Source of the DNA: Nocardia speluncae NBRC 108251
GTDB lineage: Bacteria; Actinomycetota; Actinomycetes; Mycobacteriales; Mycobacteriaceae
DNA length: 64,000 bases
Assembly: GCF_001613245.1 (NCBI RefSeq)
Contig: NZ_BDBZ01000014.1
Location: 1-64,000 of the forward strand
Direction of reading: 5' to 3'
Both the position numbers and the translations under genes were made by a program. Below, piece by piece: positions 46,062 through 54,063 of the stretch. Position 1 is the stretch's first letter. Each line of letters opens with the position of its first letter. The notes beneath the pieces were generated by a model. That model saw nothing but the letters and a program-made list of their open reading frames with translations. It was not told where the DNA came from and ran no database searches.

Positions 46062-46285
46062 CTGTCCTCCGTTTCGGGGATTCGCATTTCACCGGTTCGG
46101 TGCAAGCCCTCTACCGGGCACGGTTCTCCTGCTGGCAGTTTGGAGAGCTTCGTCCGGAGGCTCCGATTCGGTGGGCAATCGAGCTCTGTGAAGTGTGTCA
46201 TAGACGAGCACCCGGACGTGCCGGATCCGAATATCCAGTGCCCGAGTGCATTTCCCTGTCTATTCGATGTCATCGAGGTGCCGCC

Positions 46286-46939
46286 ATGACTCAGCCGACC
46301 GGTAAGTGCGATCCCCACCGCCCCCGAGCACTGGGCTATCTCCGAACCGATCTTTCCTTCAACCAGGCTCTCCATGCGGAAGCCATCCGCATACTCGCCC
46401 GAAGCCAGGGGCACACACTGATTTACATAGTCCGACTCGGACCCGATTCGGTGTCAGACCCAATCGGTCACGTCCTCGATATTGTCCACGCCACCGCAAC
46501 GACGACGCTGATCGTCCCCGACCTCGGCCACCTCGAGAACCATCCCGGCCGCGTCTGTGACACCTGCGATCTCATCACAGTATGCCCGGAGCAGCTGTGG
46601 ATGAAGGCTGGCACCAACACCCTTGATGTGGCGCGTGAACCCATCTGGTTGCCGGAGGTCTGGCACAGCGAGCCCGCCACACGGCTCCGTGTCGCCGCCG
46701 CGCATCGAATCATGCAGGCACACCGATCCTGCAACCCTTTGAACTGCCCTCGAAAGGCCGCTGCCTTCGCGCTGCTCGCCGAAACCGGCAAACTGGTCCC
46801 TGCCACCCGCAGTCCCCGTGAACGAGCAGCCGCCCGCGGGCTCCCTTACCCACCGGCCTTGCCGTCTACCGCGAGCACGGGCCCATCCCTCGCAGTTCTC
46901 CACCGGTTTCTCGCCGGACTCACCCGGGCCGAGCGATGA
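46286..46939 (+). CDS. Hypothetical protein with a resolvase-like N-terminal pattern
   Basis: A 217-residue protein. Residues 13-75 (ALGYLRTDLSFNQALHAEAI onward, and TTTLIVPDLGHLEN) have the alternating strand-helix layout and opening GYLR of serine-resolvase N-terminal domains, but the catalytic RVS is RTD, so recombinase activity is not expected. A Cys-rich centre (RVCDTCDLITVC) and a basic helical C terminus follow. Its stop overlaps the next start by ATGA. ATG 46286 chosen; the longer frame upstream would run antisense through the Xre gene start. Confidence 0.6.
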   Translation: MTQPTGKCDPHRPRALGYLRTDLSFNQALHAEAIRILARSQGHTLIYIVRLGPDSVSDPIGHVLDIVHATATTTLIVPDLGHLENHPGRVCDTCDLITVCPEQLWMKAGTNTLDVAREPIWLPEVWHSEPATRLRVAAAHRIMQAHRSCNPLNCPRKAAAFALLAETGKLVPATRSPRERAAARGLPYPPALPSTASTGPSLAVLHRFLAGLTRAER

Positions 46940-47187
46940 ACGAGGACCCAAACCATCCTTCGGGCGCAGACGTCCACATTACTGTCTTCCTACACGGGCT
47001 CCGCCTCGAGTATCGAGCTCATCCCACCGTTGCAATTCTCTTTCTCCGTTCCACGGACCGCACGTGGAAGCAATACTCCCGGGTACCCCGGCCCGCTACG
47101 CCGGCTGCCCTGCGAACGTCTCTGCCGGGCCCGGAACTGATCCCATTGGCCGACACCGCGGTAAACCTCGGCGAACCCATTGTCTGA
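46936..47187 (+). CDS. Small hypothetical protein coupled to the preceding gene
   Basis: 83 codons starting in an ATGA overlap with the upstream gene. It begins MNEDPNHPSGADVHITVFLH and has no recognisable domain, signal or membrane segment. Support comes mainly from the coupled start and from ending just before the convergent HNH gene. Confidence 0.45.
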   Translation: MNEDPNHPSGADVHITVFLHGLRLEYRAHPTVAILFLRSTDRTWKQYSRVPRPATPAALRTSLPGPELIPLADTAVNLGEPIV

Positions 47188-47215
47188 ACGTATGGCGATG
47201 CAATCGACGAATCTG

Positions 47216-48151
47216 TCAGCTTGCTGCCAGGAATTCGGTGTACCGTTCGTCGAGTCGGCTCCGAGACGGGTGGTCCGTCGGTTTCGCGGGGATAACGAGG
47301 GGCCTGTCATGCATCGCTTGAATGCCGTGCTCGAGCATCGGCCCGTCTTTTTCCTCGAGCAGATCCTTGTTGATCTTGACCTCGAAGTCGGGTGAAATTC
47401 CCAGGAAGTTGGCGTCGTATGCGGCGTGGTGGATCTTGCAAAGACTCAGGCCGTTGTCGACGGTCGCCGTACCGTGGGGTTGGGTATCGGCAATAATATG
47501 CGCAGCATCGAGTAATTCTCTGTGCTTGAGATTGCAGACTGCGCACTGTCGTTGGTACGCGAGTAGAATACGCTCTCGGAACTCGGGCTGATGAATCCGT
47601 TGTTTGGTTATCCTCTCCGCATAGCGCTTCTCCACCGGTTCCAGCTGTCGGGGGTTTTTGACGGATCGCAATTCCTCGTCCAGTGCAATAAGAAATCTCT
47701 GGTTCTCGCGATCGTCGTCAACTGCGTACACCGGAAAAACGGGGTAATACAAACCGGGGAGAATCTTACGGAGAAGGATAAGGGGCAACTTCAGCTCGAT
47801 AGCGCGCCGAAGCTTCGTATTATCGCTCGCGTCGCTTCCCGCACGGTAAGAATATGCGAACAGTGACCCGCCGAGTTCCTCGTCTTCATAGCCGCTGTCC
47901 GGATCGGACATGATCGACAGGGTGCCGTTCATCTCCTTGGGATTTCGTATTCCGCGACTACGGTCGATCAGTCGATAGACCTCTCCGTCGACATCGAACG
48001 ACCAGAGCTGTTCGCGGGTTACGGTCACGCTCTCCTGCGTCATATCTCGCAGGTGCTTGAATATCTGCTGGCGCAGACGGGATTCGGCGTTCAGGTCCAC
48101 GCTCGAAGTCTGCCACGAATCGGTGGGTGTAGACGACCTGTACGAGGCCAT
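47216..48151 (-). CDS. HNH endonuclease, predicted restriction endonuclease (COG3440 type)
   Basis: A 311-residue protein. The N-terminal two-thirds carries the pattern RSRGIRNPKEMNGTLSIM, SYRAGSDASDNTKLRRAIE and PVFPVYAVDDDRENQRF, typical of COG3440 proteins. The C-terminal HNH_2 domain has zinc cysteines C203 and C206 (CAVCNLKHRE), the AAH of LLDAAHIIAD and the NGLSLCKIHHAAYDANFLGI ending. It probably cleaves foreign or modified DNA. Local GC is lower than in the core genes, consistent with transfer. Divergent from the AspBHI-like nuclease with an 87-bp gap. Confidence 0.85.
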   Translation of the reverse strand: MASYRSSTPTDSWQTSSVDLNAESRLRQQIFKHLRDMTQESVTVTREQLWSFDVDGEVYRLIDRSRGIRNPKEMNGTLSIMSDPDSGYEDEELGGSLFAYSYRAGSDASDNTKLRRAIELKLPLILLRKILPGLYYPVFPVYAVDDDRENQRFLIALDEELRSVKNPRQLEPVEKRYAERITKQRIHQPEFRERILLAYQRQCAVCNLKHRELLDAAHIIADTQPHGTATVDNGLSLCKIHHAAYDANFLGISPDFEVKINKDLLEEKDGPMLEHGIQAMHDRPLVIPAKPTDHPSRSRLDERYTEFLAAS

Positions 48152-48238
48152 CGGTGGATCTGCGACCTGCCGTGTCGACCTAGGTATCGGGGGTGCTCGA
48201 CTGGTCCGCGATCGTAGACGCCTCTACGATATGCATCC

Positions 48239-49537
48239 ATGATCGGCTCTGAGTCCGCGGTGGCCTTCGATGCACTCCGGGAGGCCGATTTGCACATCGA
48301 CCGCCTGTACCTCGCCGGCACGAAGGGGACGGCGGGGGACGATGCCCTAGGTCGGCTGCTTCCGGTTGGCCTGCAAGGCGGATTTCGGCCGCGTGGTTCG
48401 GTGAGGAAGAAGAGGGTGCGGCTGGTGGCCCTCTATACCGCCGGGACCGAGCCGGACTGGCCGGATCACCTGGATCCGGAGACCGGCATCTTCACCTACT
48501 ATGGCGACAACCGGCGGTCCGGCTCTGACCTGCACCACACCAAGCGCTCCGGAAACCTGCTGCTGCGGGATGTCTTCGAAGCCACCCACGGTTTACCCGA
48601 AGAGCGGGCGGTAGTGCCACCATTTCTCTGTTTCGAGAAGGCCGCACCAGGGCGTTCGGTCCGGTTTCGAGGGCTTCTCGCGCCCGGTACGGAAACGATG
48701 ACCTCCGACGAGGATCTATCCGCTATATGGCGTCACACGAAAGGTGCCCGGTTCCAGAATTATCGCGCAACCTTCACCGTCCTCGATGTGGGCATAGTGC
48801 AGCGCAGATGGCTGAGTTCGGTCCTTGCCGGTGAACCGACCACCGGTCCGGGTTGCCCGGAGCCGTGGAGGGAATGGGTCGAGGGGCGTGTGTACCGGCC
48901 GTTGGTCGCGCCATCGACGTTGACCATCCGGACGAAGGACGATCAGCTTCCGGACGACCCCGCGGGGTTGGAGATGCTGAGGATGATCCGCGCACATTTC
49001 GATGGCCGCGAGACGGACTTCGAAGAGTGTGCAGTAGCGATTTGGCGCATGATGGCACCGGCCACAGGGAAATGCGCGGTGACGCCTCCCTCGCGTGACG
49101 GCGGACGCGACGCAGTAGGCACCTACATGCTCGGTCCTGGTGCCGACCGGGTTGCTGTCGAGTTCGCACTCGAAGCGAAGTGCTATCGGGAAACCAACAG
49201 CGTCGGTGTCAAGGAGATGAGTCGGCTGATCTCTCGGATCCGGCACCGGCAGTTCGGTGTGTTCGTCACACTGTCCTACTTCGCAAAACAAGTCTATGAG
49301 GAAGTACGCGAAGACGGTCACCCCATAGTCATGATTTGTGGACGCGACGTCGTCGACTCGTTGCGGCGGAAGGGTTACAGCGATCCCGAGCGGCTTCGGA
49401 AGTGGATGGACGAGGGGTTCTCGAGAAACCGGAATATCGATTCGGTTGTGGATATCGGTAGCTCGGTATCAGTTGACGAAAGCATGCTCGACGAGAGTAG
49501 AACGACGGCGGTAAGCAATCAGATGCAGCGGCTCTGA
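48239..49537 (+). CDS. AspBHI-like modification-dependent restriction endonuclease
   Basis: A 432-residue protein. N-terminal AspBHI/SRA-like recognition domain: ADLHIDRLYLAGTKGTAGDDALGRLLP, TGIFTYYGDNRRSGSDLHHT, GNLLLRDVF. C-terminal Mrr-type catalytic domain: D287 in SRDGGRDAVG and E312-x-K314 in FALEAKCYRE, the PD-(D/E)XK core, followed by MSRLISRIRHRQFGVFVTLSYFAKQVYEE. AspBHI cuts DNA near 5-methylcytosine, so no partner methylase is needed, and none is present. TACGAT ends 8 bp before ATG 48239, suggesting a leaderless transcript. Confidence 0.87.
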   Translation: MIGSESAVAFDALREADLHIDRLYLAGTKGTAGDDALGRLLPVGLQGGFRPRGSVRKKRVRLVALYTAGTEPDWPDHLDPETGIFTYYGDNRRSGSDLHHTKRSGNLLLRDVFEATHGLPEERAVVPPFLCFEKAAPGRSVRFRGLLAPGTETMTSDEDLSAIWRHTKGARFQNYRATFTVLDVGIVQRRWLSSVLAGEPTTGPGCPEPWREWVEGRVYRPLVAPSTLTIRTKDDQLPDDPAGLEMLRMIRAHFDGRETDFEECAVAIWRMMAPATGKCAVTPPSRDGGRDAVGTYMLGPGADRVAVEFALEAKCYRETNSVGVKEMSRLISRIRHRQFGVFVTLSYFAKQVYEEVREDGHPIVMICGRDVVDSLRRKGYSDPERLRKWMDEGFSRNRNIDSVVDIGSSVSVDESMLDESRTTAVSNQMQRL

Positions 49538-49572
49538 GTCGGCTACTACAACGCGACCCGAGAACGCCCCGG

Positions 49573-49680
49573 TTGATCGACGGGATCCGGACCGGCAACA
49601 CGTGGTGTGAGATTCCGACGGTGTATGGGGCCGTGGCAGAGGTATACCACACGAAAGGGGTCGCTGGAGCGTGGAAGGAA
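49573..49680 (+). pseudogene. Possible IS5-type transposase remnant
   Basis: A short frame reads RERPGLIDGIRTGNTWCEIP followed by TVYG, resembling the N-terminal signature of IS5-group transposases (DGIxxRxRTGxxWRDLPxxYG). The rest of the open frame (to 49965) does not continue that similarity. If real, it is a decayed fragment at the boundary between the restriction genes and the toxin-like module. The remaining bases 49538-50014 contain no other supported gene. Confidence 0.3.
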
Positions 49681-49908
49681 ACCGGGGCCGGAATGGTCCC
49701 GGTCCACGTTGCCCGCGACGAAACTGGCAGCCACATCAACTCCGAACTCGATGAGCAGTGGGTCCCCAGAAACCGATGGCCCGCCTCGAGACCGTGGACG
49801 CAGCGCCGGGCGCGAACACCAGAAACAGCGACGGCCTTTGGTGCTGCCCTACGACGTGCGAGCAACTTTCTGGCCGGCGCGGTGCCACGGTTTCCCGGGG
49901 AACTCGCT

Positions 49909-49952
49909 CCGGCAAGTCGCGTCCAGTTCGTTGCCATGTTCGACTGTTGCGC
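49909..49952 (+). repeat. Left copy of a 44-bp imperfect direct repeat
   Basis: The stretch CCGGCAAG...GTTCGACTGTTGCGC is repeated at 52104-52147 with about seven differences. Both copies would encode FVA(M/V)FDC in the same frame, so this may be the 3' end of a duplicated, lost gene. The two copies flank the acidic-protein/nuclease module and the truncated paralogue. Confidence 0.55.
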
Positions 49953-50014
49953 CGTACCGTTTTGATGCATTGCGACTCTCAATCGGTCAGCAGCGAGAGG
50001 AAGGCTCGACGGCA

Positions 50015-50572
50015 GTGAATGACGACATCGATAAGGCGGCGCAGGACGATCCGGAGTGGGTGGTGTGGCGGAGCCAGGTCGAGGATGCGGCGGCCAGGCT
50101 GTTTACCGACACGCTGTTGCGGGCCCCCGGCGACTGGGTGACTCCGGCCGGTAAACCCTTGGGGCCCATGCCGGTGGGAGTTGACGTGTACAGCGACGAG
50201 ATGGTTGATGACTGGCTGGCCGACGCGTTCGGCTACCTCTTTCCGTCCGAGGATTCGCTGTCGGAACCGGATCAGGCCGAGGCTGTTTCTCAGCTGGTCG
50301 CCTACGTTGGCGAGTATTTCGTCCGGCGCCTCGGCGGGCGGTGGGTCAACAGACCTTCCGAAATGGTGCTGTTCGGCTTCGGCCCTACAATTCGCTACGA
50401 CTGGACCGACTCTTCGGACAACCCCGAAGATCTGATCTTCAGCGCAGCCGAGGAGGGGGACTTCGACAGCACCATCGGCCAGGCGTGGTATTCGAGATCT
50501 GTCGACTTCGCAGAGGCTCATGGACTACCGCACAGTCAGTTCGATGTCGAGCGCAAACACGGTCTGCGGTGA
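50015..50572 (+). CDS. Acidic hypothetical protein, possible immunity partner
   Basis: A 185-residue acidic protein with many Asp, Glu and Trp residues and no signal or membrane segment. No family was recognised. It ends 15 bp before the nuclease-like gene at 50588, and acidic composition plus tight pairing is typical of immunity proteins for nuclease toxins. GTG 50015 follows GAGAGGAAGG; longer frames upstream are unrelated in composition. Confidence 0.6.
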   Translation: MNDDIDKAAQDDPEWVVWRSQVEDAAARLFTDTLLRAPGDWVTPAGKPLGPMPVGVDVYSDEMVDDWLADAFGYLFPSEDSLSEPDQAEAVSQLVAYVGEYFVRRLGGRWVNRPSEMVLFGFGPTIRYDWTDSSDNPEDLIFSAAEEGDFDSTIGQAWYSRSVDFAEAHGLPHSQFDVERKHGLR

Positions 50573-50587
50573 TCGGGGCGTGGGGGG

Positions 50588-51649
50588 ATGTCCGGCAACG
50601 ATGAACACCTGCGCCGAGCGCACCTGCGCCGACATGACTTAGAAGCCGCCCGACGTGAGCAACGGGAAGCCTCCCAACGCGGGCGCAAATCGCAGGAGAT
50701 CGGCCGTGAGTTCCATTACGGCATGGCCGAGCTCCGGGGCGAGACCCCTAAGAACGGTTGGCAGCACGAGCGTTCCATAACCCTGGATGGCCACACTCGT
50801 AAACACGACGCCGCCAGGGTGAACGAAAAGGGCGGTCTCGAGTTCCGAGAGTACAAGGGCGGCAGGAACGTCGGCGGCGAACTCACCATGAGCCAGATCG
50901 CTCAGGACCGGCGCGTGCTCGAGCGGGACCCGCATGCAACCGGGCTCTGGATCATGAGACAGGGCGCCGCCGCCCCCGAAGTCCGCAGAGAACTCGAAAA
51001 GCTACTCCGCGACTTCCCGCAGCGTTTCCAGGTCGTGGAAGTCTCCAAAGACCAGGCCAAACAGGCCCGCCGGGTGGGGCAGGAACTGGGCCGGGACCGC
51101 AATCAACTCGAACTGGTCAACACCGAACAACTTCGCCGAGACCAGCGGGTCAAGGAGCGCCGGGACAGGATCCAGCAGAAGCAGCATGTCAAGGAAGCCG
51201 TCCAGCGAGCTGCCGAACAACGAGAACGCGAAAGCCGACAGCGCGAAGAACGACAGCAGCAACGTAGAGCGGCCGACCGGCTAGCTCAGCGCGCCCGCGA
51301 ACGCCGGGAAGCCGCAGACCGAGGCGAACGAACCCCGATGTCGGCTGAGAAGCGGCAGATATATTGCGCGTCTCCCGGCCGACTCCCGGAGCGGGGAACC
51401 CTTGCCGATCGCGCCGGCCGTCAAGCACAGCAGGAACCGGTCCCGGGAGCGGGAACGAGAGCGCTTCCGGGGGATCGAGCACGAACGCTGAACACTATCC
51501 AGCGGCCCGCCTGCAGATTCAAATTGTATCGCTGGCGCATTCGGCGTTACCGAATTGTTCCGCTCGGGTTCGCGCCGTTTTGGGCATCGGCCGCGTCGAC
51601 CATATTCCATGGGTCTGCTATCGCTCGCGTAGCTCGCAATATTTCATAA
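50588..51649 (+). CDS. Putative PD-(D/E)XK nuclease, toxin-like, with a charged helical C terminus
   Basis: A 353-residue protein. Residues 55-165 resemble the restriction-endonuclease-fold domain of polymorphic toxins: D74 (KHDAARV), E88-Y-K90 (LEFREYKGGRN), then QIAQDRRVLERD. The N terminus and residues 165-260 are highly charged Arg/Glu/Gln helices, probably coiled coil. After about residue 262 composition changes abruptly to Arg/Pro/Gly sequence, which may reflect a frameshift or read-out past the original end. No secretion signal, WXG or LXG domain is present. Confidence 0.55.
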   Translation: MSGNDEHLRRAHLRRHDLEAARREQREASQRGRKSQEIGREFHYGMAELRGETPKNGWQHERSITLDGHTRKHDAARVNEKGGLEFREYKGGRNVGGELTMSQIAQDRRVLERDPHATGLWIMRQGAAAPEVRRELEKLLRDFPQRFQVVEVSKDQAKQARRVGQELGRDRNQLELVNTEQLRRDQRVKERRDRIQQKQHVKEAVQRAAEQRERESRQREERQQQRRAADRLAQRARERREAADRGERTPMSAEKRQIYCASPGRLPERGTLADRAGRQAQQEPVPGAGTRALPGDRARTLNTIQRPACRFKLYRWRIRRYRIVPLGFAPFWASAASTIFHGSAIARVARNIS

Positions 51650-51749
51650 CCTTCGCGAACATAATGGCTCCGGTAGGACCAAGCCGCCGCTTATAGCGGA
51701 TGCCTGTTCCGGGTCTACCGCCCGGACCCCTGCCGGGCATGATGGCCTC

Positions 51750-51980
51750 GTGGATTTGTGGGCGATGGTGGATCGCGGGCCCCGGCGGTATTGGAAGACT
51801 TTCGGCCGACGTATCGACCTGGACGGGCGGCATTCCTGGCTGCGGGCTCCCGTACTCACTGAGGTCGATGGGGTTGTCGAGGACAACTGGTTGCGGGCCG
51901 AAGCCGAACGGGTCGATGGGCGGATCGAGGACAATCCGGAGGCCGGCCTGCTGGCTGATATTCGGACGCTCGGTGGCGCC
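51750..51980 (+). pseudogene. Truncated copy of the gene at 57108-57956
   Basis: About 75 codons from GTG 51750 (DLWAMVDRGPRRYWKTFGRR, then DLDGRHSWLRAPVL) align with the first 75 residues of the intact protein at 57108, roughly three quarters identical. DNA similarity begins just upstream of the start (CATGATGG) and ends near 51975. The remaining 200 residues are missing and the frame runs into unrelated sequence, ending at 52082. The rest of 51650-52262 contains no other supported gene. Confidence 0.75.
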
Positions 51981-52103
51981 TCTGCCTCGCGTTCCACGAT
52001 TGCGTTCTGGCACCACAGTTCTCGACTGTCACTGCGTCCAATATCATTCGCACCTGAAAAGTTATCGACCACGGACGTCTGATGCGATCCAGGAACCTGG
52101 TCC

Positions 52104-52147
52104 CGGTAAGCTGCGTCCACTTCGTTGCCGTGTTCGACTGTTACGCG
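52104..52147 (+). repeat. Right copy of the 44-bp imperfect direct repeat
   Basis: Partner of 49909-49952, about 84% identical by eye, in direct orientation 2.2 kb away. It lies between the truncated paralogue and the serine hydrolase gene. Confidence 0.55.
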
Positions 52148-52262
52148 GAATGACTGGAGCCCGGTGGGCGGGTCAGATCAGGTGGATCCGCTGTCGGCGC
52201 CTAGTCAAGTGAGACCAGCTACTCCAATTGGGCGTATCTGGGACAACTTCCGCTGCATCGAG

Positions 52263-53318
52263 TCAGGAGAACAGGGCGACAAGGCGCTGGAGAAGAACGT
52301 GGGAGAGGCTGACTCCGCGCATCTGGTTGACTGTCGCGGCGAGATAGAGATCGCGGTCGGGAACATGGTAGAGGACCGTCCCGAAGGCGCCGGAATGGCC
52401 GAGCATGGCGGGGGCCGTTGTGAAAGGGTTCTGCCAGCGGGGCTGCTGGAAGCGCATGATCCCGAGGCCGTAGTGGATGGGAACGTATGGTGCGAACACC
52501 GAATGCCAGTGGCTGGTCATCTCAGTGAGGTAGTGGGCAGGGAACAGCTCACCGGCGAAGAATGCACGCAGGAAACGCACTTGGTCGTTGACCGTTGACA
52601 CTACGGCGCCGTCGGGCGGGAACGAGGCGATCGTCTTCGGGAGATGCAGCGGGTTGCGGCCATGCCGGACTGTCGCGACTTGGCTGTAGCGGTCCAGGGT
52701 GGCAGGGGTGAACAGCCAAGTGTGTGCCAGGTGCAGCGGATCGAGGATGCGCTGGTGCAGAGCCTTTTCGACACTGCCGGAGGTGACGGTCTCGACGATC
52801 CGCCCGAGGAGTTGATAGTTGGTGTCACAGTATTGTGCCCGGCCCGGTGTCGAGGGAGCGAAACGACTCGGCATGCCGCGAACCGATTCGAGGAAGTCCT
52901 CGAAGGTCCACGCGATATCGGTGCGGAGCATATCGGTGGCGAACGTTGTGCCGTCGGGTCGCTTTTGCTCGTAATAGTCCGGTATACCGGACGTTTGGGA
53001 CAACAGTTCGCGTACGGTGACCACCGGGCCGTAATCGTGGCCGTTGTGCACGGCAAGCCCGCGTAGCGTGGAATCGCCGAGGATATCTGCCGCACGGGTG
53101 TCGAGGGTGAGCGTGCCCTCGTCGCGGAGTTGCATGATCATCGCGGCGGTGTAGAGCTTGGTGATGCTCGCGATGAAATACGGCTGGTCGGTGTTCCCAT
53201 AGCCCCAGGTGAATCCGGTGGACGGCTGTTCGATGGCGGCGCTGAAATCCGACACTGCCGACTTGGCGTCGTAGCGCGCCGCGACACGATCGAGTCGAGG
53301 CGATAGGGATGTGCTCAT
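52263..53318 (-). CDS. Class C beta-lactamase-family serine hydrolase
   Basis: A 351-residue protein with the class C/DD-peptidase motifs: SxxK as SITK in IASITKLYTAAMIMQLRDEG, YxN-type YCDTNYQLLG, LLSQTSGIPDYY and a C-terminal HSGAFG in the position of KTG. There is no signal peptide, so it is probably a cytosolic esterase or amidase rather than a secreted beta-lactamase. It overlaps the PadR gene by 4 bp and is the second gene of that two-gene unit. Confidence 0.9.
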   Translation of the reverse strand: MSTSLSPRLDRVAARYDAKSAVSDFSAAIEQPSTGFTWGYGNTDQPYFIASITKLYTAAMIMQLRDEGTLTLDTRAADILGDSTLRGLAVHNGHDYGPVVTVRELLSQTSGIPDYYEQKRPDGTTFATDMLRTDIAWTFEDFLESVRGMPSRFAPSTPGRAQYCDTNYQLLGRIVETVTSGSVEKALHQRILDPLHLAHTWLFTPATLDRYSQVATVRHGRNPLHLPKTIASFPPDGAVVSTVNDQVRFLRAFFAGELFPAHYLTEMTSHWHSVFAPYVPIHYGLGIMRFQQPRWQNPFTTAPAMLGHSGAFGTVLYHVPDRDLYLAATVNQMRGVSLSHVLLQRLVALFS

Positions 53319-53845
53319 GGGAGGATCCGTTCCAGTCGTTGCTGTGCGGCCTCGAGCCAGGCGAGTTCGGCCTTGGCCAGGGCGATTCCGTAATCGAGTG
53401 TGGTCAGGCGGAGTGCCTGCCCGATATCGGCGGGCTCGCTGGGTTGCTGGATCACTTCCAGCGTCGCCAGGTACTCGTTCATTTCTTGCCGTCGAGCCTG
53501 CAGCAGCGCACGAATCCGATCGGGCGGCAGCCTGTCCGCGAAGAATATGCGTAACAGGAATGGATCTCGTGTGGGTGGGGTGTGCAGCGGTGAGGCCAGC
53601 CAGGAGTCCAACTCGGCTACACCGAGTTCGGTCACGCTGTGGACGTGCATATTCGGACGATCCTCGTGCACAACAGTGCGACGAGAGGCCAGTCCGTTTG
53701 TCACCAGATCGGCGAGGGTGCGATACACCTGCGACTGATCCGAGGTCCAGAAGTGCGCGACGCTTTCGTCGATCACCTTCTTCAGCTCGTAGCCGCTCAT
53801 CGGTTTGATAGTGAGCAGCCCGAGGATCGCGTGCCGTAGGGACAT
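53315..53845 (-). CDS. PadR-family regulator
   Basis: A 176-residue regulator with the PadR winged helix: LRHAILGLLTIKPMSGYELKKVIDE, SQVYRTLADLVTNGLASRRTVV, followed by a C-terminal dimerisation helix pair (PadR C-terminal domain). The start at 53845 (MSLRHAIL) is the family norm; the frame extends further up but across the operator. A 14-bp palindrome lies 14 bp upstream, so autoregulation together with the coupled serine hydrolase is likely. Confidence 0.92.
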   Translation of the reverse strand: MSLRHAILGLLTIKPMSGYELKKVIDESVAHFWTSDQSQVYRTLADLVTNGLASRRTVVHEDRPNMHVHSVTELGVAELDSWLASPLHTPPTRDPFLLRIFFADRLPPDRIRALLQARRQEMNEYLATLEVIQQPSEPADIGQALRLTTLDYGIALAKAELAWLEAAQQRLERILP

Positions 53846-53859
53846 GTATAGATGATAGC

Positions 53860-53873
53860 GCACATATATGTGC
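53860..53873. promoter_or_regulatory. Candidate PadR operator GCACATATATGTGC
   Basis: A perfect 14-bp palindrome, unusually AT-rich for this genome, 14 bp upstream of the padR start. PadR regulators typically bind ATGT-N-ACAT-like sites, which this contains. It also marks the junction with the truncated SRPBCC gene. Confidence 0.7.
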
Positions 53874-53877
53874 TGTC

Positions 53878-54039
53878 CTATAGTGTGCGTGGCTCGGTAC
53901 CGAGCTGGCCGTGGATTCCCTGCACCGGCTCGTGCGGCACCATGCCTCGCAGCCACTTCGGTAGTTGTGCCGGGTCGGCGAGCAGTTGGGCCACCTGCTC
54001 CCGGGGCAGGGCGATCTCGATGAAGTTGGTGTATTTCAT
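53878..54039 (-). pseudogene. Truncated 5' fragment of an SRPBCC (polyketide cyclase-like) gene
   Basis: 53 codons from ATG 54039 read MKYTNFIEIALPREQVAQLL and LADPAQLPKWLRGMV, the start of a common SRPBCC protein, preceded by a good GAGGAG ribosome-binding site. Similarity stops at HGQLGTE, after which the frame ends (TAG 53878) five bases from the PadR operator. About 100 residues are missing. The most economical reading is that arrival of the PadR/serine-hydrolase unit cut this gene. Confidence 0.75.
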
Positions 54040-54063
54040 GGCGCGCACTCCTCGGAGGGGATG

